From positions 5,394,001-5,458,000 of the forward strand of contig OW818681.1 in the NCBI GenBank assembly GCA_942493075.1: DNA of 64,000 nt, read 5' to 3'. Position numbers and translations under genes: made by a program. Below are positions 7,257-15,889 of the stretch, piece after piece; within the stretch, counting starts at the first letter, position 1, and every line of letters begins with the position of its first letter. Source of the stretch: JBBQYD01 sp942493075. GTDB taxonomy: Bacteria; Verrucomicrobiota; Verrucomicrobiia; Limisphaerales; UBA8199. Under the pieces are notes generated by a model. The model did not search any database. It saw only the letters and a program-made list of their open reading frames with translations, and had not been told where the DNA came from.

Positions 7257-10200
7257 ATGTATATTCAAAGGTTCGCTAAGCACATTCTCCTACTTTTGGC
7301 ATTGGTTTCGCCCGGCATGCTGGCTCAGGCAGACTTCGTCATTGGCACTCTAGATCCCACCTTCGATCCGGCTCCCGACGGTGCCGTGACCTCCATTGCC
7401 CCACAAATCGACGGGAAGATTGTCGTTGGAGGGCGATTCCTGGCCCTGGGAGTGGTGCCGCGCGATTATATCGGGCGTCTCAATGCGAATGGGAGCGTCG
7501 ATGCAGGATTTAATCCAGGCGCGAATAGTGAGATATTGGCTATCGCAATACAGACGAACGGAGGAATCCTCGTGGGAGGTAGGTTCACAATTCTTGAAGG
7601 GAGTCTCCGTTACTACTTGGCACGCATTAAGCCTGATGGACATGTTGATTTCAAATTCAACCCCGGCAACGCAGTCGACTACATCTTCCCTTCCCCTGGC
7701 GCGGACGCTCCTGTGCGTTGTCTGGCTCTGCAAGCAGATGGACGAATCCTGGTCGGAGGCGAGTTCACCAGGATGGGCCCGCATACGCGCAACCATATTG
7801 CACGGCTCAATACCGATGGAAGTGTGGATACCACGTTCAACCCCGGCGCAGATTCTGAGGTGCGCGCCATGGCATTACAGCCAGACGGCAAGATCATCGC
7901 AGGCGGGTGGTTTACTGAACTAGGGGGAGCAGTGCGTGCGGGTGTAGGCCGCCTCAATCTGGATGGAACCCTGGATACGACTTTTGTGCCTGCTGGTGTC
8001 GAGTCTGCGACAAGACTTGCTCTGCAGGCAGATGGCAGAATCGTTGTCGTCGGGGATTGGACAGGATTGCCGCAAAAGAAGATTGGCCGGCTGAATGCGG
8101 ACGGCAGCCTGGATGAAACTTTCAACGTGGACACCGACGAAGATGTTGCCTCCATGGAAATTCAGGCTGATGGCAAGATCCTGGTAGCAGGGCTGTTTAC
8201 ACAGATCGGCGGACAATCGCGCAAAGGAATCGCACGTCTTAATCCGGACGGCACCATCGATAACACATTTACTCCGACAGCGAATGACACCGTTATATCC
8301 TTGGCATTGGAGCAGGATGGAGATCTCCTGGTTGGTGGTTTGTTCACCGAATTGGCCGGGCAGCCGTGCACGAATATCGGGTTGATCACCAACATTGGGC
8401 CGGTGGCTCAGACTCTCACGTTCAATGCCTCAAAGATTACCTGGCTGCGAGGGGGCAACTCACCGGAGGTGTATCGGACCACGTTTGAGTTTTCCACGAA
8501 TAGAGGCATTTCCTGGACCCAGTTGTCTGAAGGCACTCGGATTGATGGTGGCTGGGAACTTTCGAGTCCCAACCTGCCTGTAACCTCAACGCTCCGCGCT
8601 CGTGGTTACGTAGGTGGGGCTCACGCAAATTGGTTCTTCGAGTCTCTTGGTGGCCAGCCGGCAATTTGGCGGCAACCGGTCAGCCGAGATGAACTCGTAG
8701 GCGCTACGACGCTTTTTGAAGTCGGGGTATGGACGGGCGGCCTTACGGGGACCAGTTATCAGTGGCTCAAAAACGGAACCAATCTAATGAATGGAGACGG
8801 TATCAGCGGAGCACAAACGACCTCGCTGACAGTAACCAATCTCACCAAGGAGGATCATGGCAGTTACGCCTTCGTGCTCAACTATAACCTGGGGAGTGTC
8901 ACCAGTGTGGTAGCCCGGTTGAATGTTTCAGCTCCTGCAAGGTTTGATGCGAGCTTCCATCTTGAAACCGACTCGGTAGGGGACATTCAATGCCTCGTCC
9001 CACAAGCAGACGGCAAACTCCTCGTCGGAGCCTGGTTCAGCCAGTTATCCGGGCAGCCGCGGAGTTGCATCGGACGTCTCAATGCCGATGGCAGCGTGGA
9101 TGCCTCTTTCGATCCGAACATAGACGACCGGGTTTGCTCGATCGCAGTTCAGGCGGATGGGCGCGTTCTCGTTGGAGGAAGTTTTCTGAAGGTTAATGGT
9201 GAGATTCATCGTTATATGGTGCGGCTCAATCCTGACGGAACGGTGGACAATACGTTTTCTGCGAAACCCGACTACGACGTTCGCGGTATTGTGGTGCAGT
9301 CCGATGGTAAGATCCTTATCACAGGCGATTTCAACCAATTGGATGGACACCCCAGTGAACATATCGGGCGACTGAACGCCGATGGTAGCATTGATAGCAC
9401 TTTCAACTCTGGTGTGGACAATGAGGTCTATTGTGTAGCCTTGCAGGCAGACGGCAAGATTCTGGTCGGCGGAGATTTTGAGGAGCTGAGCGGGCAGCCA
9501 TGTGAATCTTTTGGACGGCTCAATGTCGATGGCAGCCTCGATACTGCTTTTCTCTCAACAGTGGACGGCCGTGTCTGGACAATCGCTGTTCAGCCGGATC
9601 AAAAAATACTGCTTGCAGGCGATTTCACTGAACTAAATGGGACACTACGGTTCAACACTGGCCGTCTGAACGCGGGTGGAAGTGTGGATGACACATTTGA
9701 TGCCAGTGCCTATGAGGAGGTGCTTTCCATGGCGGTACAGGCTGACGGGAGGATTCTACTCGGCGGGTCATTCGACACATTGAACTACCAGTCCCGGCAG
9801 CGTCTTGGACGGCTTTACGCTGACGGAACTCTGGACGCCACTTTCAACCTGGAAGCCGATGATGAGGTGAACTCCATTGTGATTCAGCCGGACGGGAAGA
9901 TACTGTTAACGGGCGAATTTAATGAACTCGGCGGAAAGCCTTGCAACGGTTTCGGACGGCTAAACAATACGGACCCAGCTACAGAGGAACTCACCTTTGA
10001 TGGTTCCAGAATTACCTGGGTGCGCGGTGGAACCAGCCCGGGGGTATATCGCACGACGTTTGATGTCTCGACGGATGGGGGTGTCCAATGGACCGCTTTA
10101 GGCAACGGGGCATGGACCGGAGAGGCGTGGGAACTTTCGGGACTCACCTTGCCAGCCAACTCAACCATCCGGGCAAGCGGCCATTCAATTATGGGCAGCT

Positions 10201-12017
10201 CTAGTTTTGTCTGTGAGTCTTACTTTGGAAAGCTGGCGATTTCCGTCCAACCGTTCAACCGAATCAGCAGCGCGTCCACAACAACCTCCTTTTCCGTGCA
10301 CGCATGGGGCGGAGGTGAAGCTTGCCATTACCAGTGGCACCGGGACGGCACGAACCTGGTGGATGGAGGTAACATTAGCGGAGCACAGACTTCCACTCTT
10401 TTCCTGAATAACGTGCTCAAGCCGGACGAAGGCAACTATACGGTTGTGATCAGCAACTCGTCAGGAAGTGTTACGAGTGTCGTTGCCATGCTGACCGTTG
10501 CAGATCCTGCGATCTTGTCACAACCAACAGTCCTGGTGAGAGAACTGGGCACATCAGCAACACTCTCCATTACGGCGGGTGGAACCGCGCCGCTCAGCTA
10601 TCAGTGGTGGAAGGACGGAGCAGCGTTGAACGGTCACACAAGCAGCGCCCTCGCCCTGAACAGTCTGAGCGCGACCGATGCCGGGTATTATTCCGTTGTG
10701 ATTTCCAATATCTGGGGCCACATGAACAGCGTTACTGTTCCCCTGACCGTGAATACTGCAACCGTGGATCCCAGCTTCATCGCAGGAACGGATGGGTATG
10801 TCACTTGCATCGCGTTGCAATCTGACGGAAAAGCGTTGATTGGCGGGCATTTTAGCCAACTCGGCGGGCAACCACGAAATCATATTGGTCGTCTCAACGC
10901 AGACGGCACAGTGGACTCGGCCTTTAATCCAGGGGCGGATGGCACAATTTGTGCCCTCACTGTGCAACCGGACGGCAAAATCCTGACTGGCGGATATTTC
11001 AGCATTTTAGGCGGACAACCACGCAAGTATATTGCACGGCTTAACCCGGACGGCACTTTGGATGCAAACTTCAAGCCGACCCTAGACCTTTACGCTTTTT
11101 CCATAGCAATGCAGAAGGACGGAAAAATTCTGGTTGGTGGCGCGGCGATTGAGATACCTCTCAACCATTTAGTGCGACTTAACGCAGACGGTACAGTAGA
11201 CACGACCTTCAACCCTGGAGCGGATCATGTTGTGTACTCTCTGGCAATTCAAGCCGACGAGAAAATCGTGGTCGGAGGTGCTTTCGAATCCTTAGGCGGG
11301 GAGAGCCGCAGTCGGATTGGGCGTCTCAATCCTGATGGGAGTTTGGATACCAGCTTCAATCCGGGAACTGACAACACGGTATCTTCATTAGCCGTACAGA
11401 GCGATGGCAAAATTCTGGTGGGTGGCTTGTTCACGACCGTAGCAGGACAGTATCGTGATCACCTCGCACGTCTCAACTCCGATGGGAGCCTGGATACCAG
11501 TTTCACTTCAGAAGCGGACTATTTCGTAAATACTCTGGCAGTCCAAGCTAATGGGAAGATCCTCGTTGGAGGCCCTTTTGGGACTGTCGCAGGACAGACA
11601 CGCAACCGCATCGCGCGGCTTAATCGCGATGGCAGGCTGGATACCAGCTTTAATCCGGGAACCGGAGGAATATACCCAAACGTGAATTGCCTCGCTGTCA
11701 GAAATGACGGGGGCATCTTTGTGGGCGGGAGCTTTGAAACATTAGGCGGGCAGCCTCGTAATTCTCTCGGTCTGCTAAAGGGTGATGCTCCAGCACGGCC
11801 TCACATTGTCTCGGATGGCTCTACGCAAGTTTCAACGGACGGTTTCAAATTCAACTTCTCAGGCATCGCCGGTTCATCAATCGTCATTGAGAGCTCCACC
11901 GACCTAATGAATTGGGAGGCAATACAAACGAACGTCATAACAGGCGGAGCGGGTTCCTTCACAGACTCCGCAGCAGCGAATTCACCGGGACGCTATTACC
12001 GACTTCGAATGAAATAA
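7257..12017 (+). CDS. Giant secreted delta-60 repeat / Ig-like domain protein
   Basis: About 1586 residues, starting at ATG 7257 (a GTG at 7254 is also possible), with a signal peptide ending near MLAQADF. Three blocks of delta-60 repeats (pattern: LQxDGKILVGGxFTxLGGQPRxxIARLNxDGSLDTTFNPG) occupy roughly residues 32-375, 562-910 and 1167-1510. Two related linker domains (LTFNASKITWLRGG and LTFDGSRITWVRGG) and three Ig-like domains (YQWLKNGTNL, YQWHRDGTNL, YQWWKDGAAL) separate them. The final 60 residues are a small module ending RYYRLRMK. Delta-60 repeats probably fold as beta-propellers, and the protein is likely extracellular. Block, linker and Ig are present twice with about 1.58 kb periodicity, pointing to an internal duplication. 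No PEP-CTERM tag is present. The function is unknown. Confidence 0.85.
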   Translation: MYIQRFAKHILLLLALVSPGMLAQADFVIGTLDPTFDPAPDGAVTSIAPQIDGKIVVGGRFLALGVVPRDYIGRLNANGSVDAGFNPGANSEILAIAIQTNGGILVGGRFTILEGSLRYYLARIKPDGHVDFKFNPGNAVDYIFPSPGADAPVRCLALQADGRILVGGEFTRMGPHTRNHIARLNTDGSVDTTFNPGADSEVRAMALQPDGKIIAGGWFTELGGAVRAGVGRLNLDGTLDTTFVPAGVESATRLALQADGRIVVVGDWTGLPQKKIGRLNADGSLDETFNVDTDEDVASMEIQADGKILVAGLFTQIGGQSRKGIARLNPDGTIDNTFTPTANDTVISLALEQDGDLLVGGLFTELAGQPCTNIGLITNIGPVAQTLTFNASKITWLRGGNSPEVYRTTFEFSTNRGISWTQLSEGTRIDGGWELSSPNLPVTSTLRARGYVGGAHANWFFESLGGQPAIWRQPVSRDELVGATTLFEVGVWTGGLTGTSYQWLKNGTNLMNGDGISGAQTTSLTVTNLTKEDHGSYAFVLNYNLGSVTSVVARLNVSAPARFDASFHLETDSVGDIQCLVPQADGKLLVGAWFSQLSGQPRSCIGRLNADGSVDASFDPNIDDRVCSIAVQADGRVLVGGSFLKVNGEIHRYMVRLNPDGTVDNTFSAKPDYDVRGIVVQSDGKILITGDFNQLDGHPSEHIGRLNADGSIDSTFNSGVDNEVYCVALQADGKILVGGDFEELSGQPCESFGRLNVDGSLDTAFLSTVDGRVWTIAVQPDQKILLAGDFTELNGTLRFNTGRLNAGGSVDDTFDASAYEEVLSMAVQADGRILLGGSFDTLNYQSRQRLGRLYADGTLDATFNLEADDEVNSIVIQPDGKILLTGEFNELGGKPCNGFGRLNNTDPATEELTFDGSRITWVRGGTSPGVYRTTFDVSTDGGVQWTALGNGAWTGEAWELSGLTLPANSTIRASGHSIMGSSSFVCESYFGKLAISVQPFNRISSASTTTSFSVHAWGGGEACHYQWHRDGTNLVDGGNISGAQTSTLFLNNVLKPDEGNYTVVISNSSGSVTSVVAMLTVADPAILSQPTVLVRELGTSATLSITAGGTAPLSYQWWKDGAALNGHTSSALALNSLSATDAGYYSVVISNIWGHMNSVTVPLTVNTATVDPSFIAGTDGYVTCIALQSDGKALIGGHFSQLGGQPRNHIGRLNADGTVDSAFNPGADGTICALTVQPDGKILTGGYFSILGGQPRKYIARLNPDGTLDANFKPTLDLYAFSIAMQKDGKILVGGAAIEIPLNHLVRLNADGTVDTTFNPGADHVVYSLAIQADEKIVVGGAFESLGGESRSRIGRLNPDGSLDTSFNPGTDNTVSSLAVQSDGKILVGGLFTTVAGQYRDHLARLNSDGSLDTSFTSEADYFVNTLAVQANGKILVGGPFGTVAGQTRNRIARLNRDGRLDTSFNPGTGGIYPNVNCLAVRNDGGIFVGGSFETLGGQPRNSLGLLKGDAPARPHIVSDGSTQVSTDGFKFNFSGIAGSSIVIESSTDLMNWEAIQTNVITGGAGSFTDSAAANSPGRYYRLRMK

Positions 12018-12582
12018 GGCCGCTGAGGCCTTTCAGGGTGGTTGTGGTTAAAAGCGAGACATCGCTTTGTTGAAGCCCCTGAACAGGGGCGACCGCAAAT
12101 AGCCCGGCACGGGAGTGCTGGGTATTGCGCACCATTTAGATCAATCAAGTCCCGGCGGGGACGACCGGTCCGGGCGTTTCGGCTAATCGCAGAATCATGG
12201 ACGCTACGACGTACGGATGGGAATGGCCGGGTCAACGAAGGAGGCATCCTATGTTTTATCATATTTGTGGGATTGCCATCCGGACACGCCGCGCTACGAT
12301 AGGGTGAGAACACCCATTCTGAACCGGCAAGAGTGAGACGCACTCTGTCATTAGGCTGAACGAGGTGCTGGAAGCAGTGGTTGGGAGGGTGTCGGTTCAT
12401 GACGAGCGGTGGACGTGCAAAACATGAAGAAATTGCCGATCAAGAAAGGACGCTTGGTGGACGTGGTCTGCGCCAGCATGTATGCAACCTCGTTTCGACC
12501 CGCCTGCAAACCGTGCGCTAAGCCGCGAATCGCCGAGATTCATCCGAACTCCCAGAAACCAGGAACTGCGCCCCTTGCGACT
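12018..12582. repeat. Intergenic region with palindromic repeat cluster
   Basis: Three hairpins lie in a row: GCCCCTG-AA-CAGGGGC (12075-12090), CCCGGCAC-GGGA-GTGCTGGG (12103-12122, one G-T pair) and GTCCC-GGCG-GGGAC (12149-12162). Their spacing and sequence resemble the AGCCCGGCAC/GTGCCGGG dispersed repeats that I know from verrucomicrobial and planctomycete genomes. The rest, to 12582, holds an AGGAGG followed by an 18-codon ATG frame (about 12250) and an upstream in-frame extension of the next gene. I do not accept either as coding. Confidence 0.5.
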
Positions 12583-13617
12583 ATGGTCAAGTCGGGATTG
12601 ACGAAACATGGAACCGCCTTTCTCGCGTGCATTTTCATTTCGTTGGCGACTCCCGTTTCGGCTGCGGAGGCGTTGGATTACACGTTGCAGGGCAACCTCG
12701 AAGTGCAATATCCCGACTTGGGTTTGGGGACGTCCCGTTATGCTTTCAAAGTGGACGTTCAAGACACTAACTGGGTCATTTCAAGCAAACCTTTGAATCA
12801 GAGAACGGAAGCAGCATCAGAGTGGATAGTAGCTCACTTCGACGACCGCATCTTTGGTTTGACACGCCTTGCAGACGCTGCTTTGTCACAAATGAACCGC
12901 ACTTCCGGTGCGGAGAATGTTGCCTTCGCGGAGGTGCATAACGGTTGGCAACCGGCGGCTTCGTCGTCTTTAGTCTCAAGGATATCGTTCGTCTGGTTCG
13001 GCTGTGCGCCGCATAACGACTTGGCAGACGGCAAAGTGTCGCTTAAACCAGTGTGGGCAACACCTGAAGGCCACAACCATGAGTTGGTTCGTGCATTTCT
13101 AAAGACGCATGTGTCCGAGCCTCATTTGCCGGCCAATGCTGCTTTTGTGGCACCCAATCGGCAGGGTTGGGGAGATGTGTCGAACTTCCTGTATCGGGTT
13201 ACAGTGTGGACGAATGTTGCGGGTTTCGAGTTTCCGGCTGAGTTCCTCGGCCAACGGTACGCTCAAACGAAATCCGGCTTGTCGCTACGCACGGCTTACA
13301 AGGGAGCGGTAACCGGCGTCATTGTTCAACCATCCCGAGCTCTGGTATTGCCTGATCTGCCAAATCCGACAGTGGTCACGGACTTCAGCCAGACTACAGA
13401 TGCTCAAGCATACTTTGAGTACACATCAACGGATGGAAAATACAGAAACCCAACCAATGGGGGCGAGCCGTTGTATCCGAAAATACAGCTCAAGGCTGCT
13501 GTGGAACAACCCGGCACAAGAGCAGCGAGAGCATTGATTGTCGGCTTCCTGGTCTGCACGACTGTCGCTTTGATCGTCATCGCGGTAAAACGCCTGAGAG
13601 GTCAACAAAGTGGATAG
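12583..13617 (+). CDS. Exported membrane-anchored protein of unknown function
   Basis: 344 residues from the ATG at 12583, chosen because it leads straight into a signal peptide (GTAFLACIFISLATPVSAAEA). An in-frame ATG at 12409 would put 58 poorly hydrophobic residues before it. The mature part begins YTLQGNLEVQYPDLGLG. The C-terminus has one membrane helix (ALIVGFLVCTTVALIVIAV) followed by basic residues, so the protein is probably anchored with its bulk outside the cytoplasm. I do not recognise a family. The next gene is a prepilin-like protein on the same strand, 171 bases downstream, and the pair sits inside the repeat-rich accessory stretch. Confidence 0.6.
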   Translation: MVKSGLTKHGTAFLACIFISLATPVSAAEALDYTLQGNLEVQYPDLGLGTSRYAFKVDVQDTNWVISSKPLNQRTEAASEWIVAHFDDRIFGLTRLADAALSQMNRTSGAENVAFAEVHNGWQPAASSSLVSRISFVWFGCAPHNDLADGKVSLKPVWATPEGHNHELVRAFLKTHVSEPHLPANAAFVAPNRQGWGDVSNFLYRVTVWTNVAGFEFPAEFLGQRYAQTKSGLSLRTAYKGAVTGVIVQPSRALVLPDLPNPTVVTDFSQTTDAQAYFEYTSTDGKYRNPTNGGEPLYPKIQLKAAVEQPGTRAARALIVGFLVCTTVALIVIAVKRLRGQQSG

Positions 13618-13788
13618 TGCAAATCAAACCAAACAACCAGTGCTGAGAGCTTCGCCCTCACTGAACGGGAATACCGCGGTGGCCAACCCTGCGCCAAAGA
13701 AGGCCATGGCCCAAGAGCCACGATCCTGATTGATCGTGAGTAATGTCCGACGAAAAGGTGCGCCATAGAGCGCAGTCTGGAGTGACAC

Positions 13789-14553
13789 ATGCCACAGAAC
13801 AACGACCAACACAGGAAGCCGGTTGTCCGCGGCTTTCTGGCATTTACCTTGATCGAGTTGCTGGTTGTCATCGCAATCATCGGCATCCTCACGGCCATGC
13901 TGCTGCCAACGTTGGGCCGCGCGAAGGAGCGCGCTCGCCGGATCGCGTGCCGGAATAACTTGAAGCAGTTGGGCACGGGGAACCTGCTGTTCGCTGGGGA
14001 CAACAACGGGCAATTCACCGGATGCACCAATTACAAGCAGGACGACCTGAACTGGCTTTACCCCACGTACATTCCGACTCCGAAAACCTATGCCTGTCCG
14101 AGCACCCAGAACGAAGTGCATCCGGACGAGTTGATTGGCATCAGTTCGCTTACCGGCCTGCCCATCTTAAGGGACTTAGCGAACTTCGCCCGATCCAACA
14201 GCGACATCCACGGGCACAGCTATGAGCAGTACGGATGGTGGCTCGATCCGTCGCCTTCGGGAACCATGAAGACCGAACACCTTGTGCTTTCGCGAGCACA
14301 CACGCACGACGCGTTTGGTCTGCGGGGGCAGATTCCCGGTCCGGCACGCACGTGGCTGATGGTAGATAGCGATGACCTCAAATACCCACCCAGCCCACGC
14401 AACCACAATAATTGGCCCGACGCGGTTGACCACCATGGTGCCGATGGAATCAACTGCGTTTTCGCGGATGGGCACGCCGAGTGGATTTTGCAGGCGCATT
14501 ACCTGTTCAGCTATGAGATGTCGGCGGATGAGGGGAGGACAAAGCCGTACTGA
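13789..14553 (+). CDS. Prepilin-type N-terminal cleavage protein with H-Xn-DG ending
   Basis: 254 residues. Residues about 18-45 form a type IV prepilin / type II pseudopilin signal (FTLIELLVVIAIIGILTAML), with Phe at +1 and Glu at +5 but Ala in place of the usual Gly at -1. It is followed by RAKERARRIACRNNLKQLG, typical of the very abundant verrucomicrobial and planctomycete DUF1559-like pseudopilins. The C-terminus has the processing-associated motif as HGADGINCVFADGH, one residue longer than the common H-X9-DG. The predicted site is the inner membrane or extracellular. The pilus motor genes lie 23 kb away, so partnership is only a possibility. Confidence 0.85.
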   Translation: MPQNNDQHRKPVVRGFLAFTLIELLVVIAIIGILTAMLLPTLGRAKERARRIACRNNLKQLGTGNLLFAGDNNGQFTGCTNYKQDDLNWLYPTYIPTPKTYACPSTQNEVHPDELIGISSLTGLPILRDLANFARSNSDIHGHSYEQYGWWLDPSPSGTMKTEHLVLSRAHTHDAFGLRGQIPGPARTWLMVDSDDLKYPPSPRNHNNWPDAVDHHGADGINCVFADGHAEWILQAHYLFSYEMSADEGRTKPY

Positions 14554-14577
14554 CCCATTCGCTGGAGGATTTCCAAC

Positions 14578-14645
14578 GGCTCTGCGCAAATTTCAACGGA
14601 CGGTTTCAAATCCAGCTCGCCGGTTTCGCGTTGTCCATTGAACAC
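14578..14645 (+). pseudogene. Frameshifted relic of a delta-60 protein C-terminal module
   Basis: Bases 14578-14610 match 11817-11849, inside the C-terminal module of the delta-60 gene, at 31 of 33 positions, including an exact 21-base stretch. Translation gives GSAQISTDGFK, the counterpart of GSTQVSTDGFK. After a one-base shift the frame reads QLAGFALSIEHS, resembling the FSGIAGSSIVIESS that follows in the intact gene. Similarity then fades. It is a short decayed fragment of the 3' end of a paralogous gene. Confidence 0.65.
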
Positions 14646-14734
14646 AGTTTACATTCGGGTTCGTGCCACGTAGGATGTTGACGTCACGTTTTTTCGGCGG
14701 ATAATGCCGAGCCAATAATATGCCTGAGCATCGT

Positions 14735-15124
14735 ATGACTCGCTTAAGTGCGACGTCTCTGTTGGGGTTGTGCGTCGGGAACTGTTCCACAAGTTCCATC
14801 CCCGCCAGCGCCCGCGTGCAAGACCTCGGCGTCCTGGCCCTGAAGGCCGATGTGCCCAGGCAAATCCCCCTCTCAGGCACCGCTTCCAGTTATTGCGTGG
14901 CTCTCAAGCCCGAGCAACTGCCGCAAAAAGTCGAATTGTTCGCCACCTTAGCCCGACTGCCGGACAAGACTCTTCGCATCTGGCTCGAGCTCGTGCCCAC
15001 ACCTTCGGATTACGATCGTCTGTGGTTGAAGCGGCTTTCCGCCCAGGTCCGCTCCGGTGACCGATGCGAAATACGGGTCGGCGAGCATGAATGGATTCGG
15101 TTTACCCCGACTCTGGAAGAATGA
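14735..15124 (+). CDS. Small exported protein of unknown function
   Basis: 129 residues from the ATG at 14735; an in-frame ATG at 14720 adds five residues. The N-terminus (MTRLSATSLLGLCVGNCSTS) is weakly hydrophobic and could be a short signal peptide or poor lipoprotein signal. The rest has an alternating pattern suggesting beta structure (KVELFATLARLPDKTLRIWLELV, RCEIRVGEHEWIRFTP). No family is recognised. It lies just upstream of clpP on the same strand, with a hairpin between them. It is a possible real gene with little support beyond open frame and composition. Confidence 0.45.
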   Translation: MTRLSATSLLGLCVGNCSTSSIPASARVQDLGVLALKADVPRQIPLSGTASSYCVALKPEQLPQKVELFATLARLPDKTLRIWLELVPTPSDYDRLWLKRLSAQVRSGDRCEIRVGEHEWIRFTPTLEE

Positions 15125-15133
15125 AGCCTAAAT

Positions 15134-15153
15134 CGGCGGCTTTGCTGCCGCCG
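15134..15153 (+). terminator. GC-rich hairpin between the small exported gene and clpP
   Basis: CGGCGGC (15134-15140) pairs with GCCGCCG (15147-15153) ten bases after the preceding stop. There is no T-run, so it may be a weak terminator or a processed repeat. A second short inverted repeat, ACCGGA/TCCGGT (15194-15214), lies closer to clpP. Confidence 0.35.
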
Positions 15154-15234
15154 AACCTACTCCCCTTCCTATAACGCACTTCTGCCGTTCTTGACCGGAG
15201 GGCACTGGTCCGGTAGGTTGCCGCACTGGAGATA

Positions 15235-15879
15235 ATGTCTATGGATAACTTTTTAGTGCCGATGGTGGTTGAACAAACCGGACGCGGTGAGCGCGGCTAC
15301 GATATTTATTCGCGGCTGCTCGTTGATCGCATCGTGTTCCTTGGAACACCCGTTGATGACATGGTGGCAAACGTCATCATCGCCCAACTGCTTTTTCTGC
15401 AAATGAGTGATCCTAAGAAGGATATTCATCTCTACATCAATTCTCCGGGCGGGAGTGTCACCGCAGGATTGGCGATTTATGACACGATGCAGTTCCTAAC
15501 CTGTGACGTGAATACCTATTGCATTGGCCAGGCCGCCAGCATGGGTGCCGTGTTGCTGTGCGGCGGAACCGCCGGCAAGCGATATGCCCTGCCGAACTCG
15601 AACATCATGATTCACCAGGTCCTGGGCGGAGCCGAAGGCGCTGCCAGCGATGTCGAGATCCGGGTGCGCTACATGCTGCGCCTGAAGCAGCGGCTCAATA
15701 CGATCATTTCCAAGCACACCGGTCGCAGCATCGACCAAGTGGAGAAGGATTGCGATCGTGACAACTTCATGTCAGCCGAAGAGGCCAAGACCTATGGGCT
15801 GGTCGATGAAGTGGTGCAATCCCGCAAAGAAATCAAGACCATGGCCGAGCAAACAAGCCTGGCCGACAAGAAAGAATAG
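15235..15879 (+). CDS. clpP: ATP-dependent Clp protease proteolytic subunit
   Basis: 214 residues, a usual ClpP length. The serine-protease triad is visible: Ser102 in ASMGA, His127 in MIHQ and Asp176 in DRDNF, with the same spacing as in E. coli ClpP. The YINSPGGSV oxyanion region is intact. ClpP forms two stacked heptamers in the cytoplasm and degrades proteins fed by ClpX or ClpA. The ATG at 15235 follows a GGAGATA element. clpX starts ten bases after the stop, a typical clpP-clpX operon. Confidence 0.97.
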   Translation: MSMDNFLVPMVVEQTGRGERGYDIYSRLLVDRIVFLGTPVDDMVANVIIAQLLFLQMSDPKKDIHLYINSPGGSVTAGLAIYDTMQFLTCDVNTYCIGQAASMGAVLLCGGTAGKRYALPNSNIMIHQVLGGAEGAASDVEIRVRYMLRLKQRLNTIISKHTGRSIDQVEKDCDRDNFMSAEEAKTYGLVDEVVQSRKEIKTMAEQTSLADKKE

Positions 15880-15889
15880 TTGGATTAGA

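Noticed and set aside
7350..11790. Delta-60 repeats as DNA tandem repeats or a CRISPR-like array
   Set aside because: The repeats are protein-level and diverged at DNA level, with no constant repeat and spacer pattern.
13610..13729. 39-codon GTG frame overlapping the stop of the exported-protein gene
   Set aside because: Low-complexity translation, no ribosome binding site and no homology that I recognise; kept only as a possibility.
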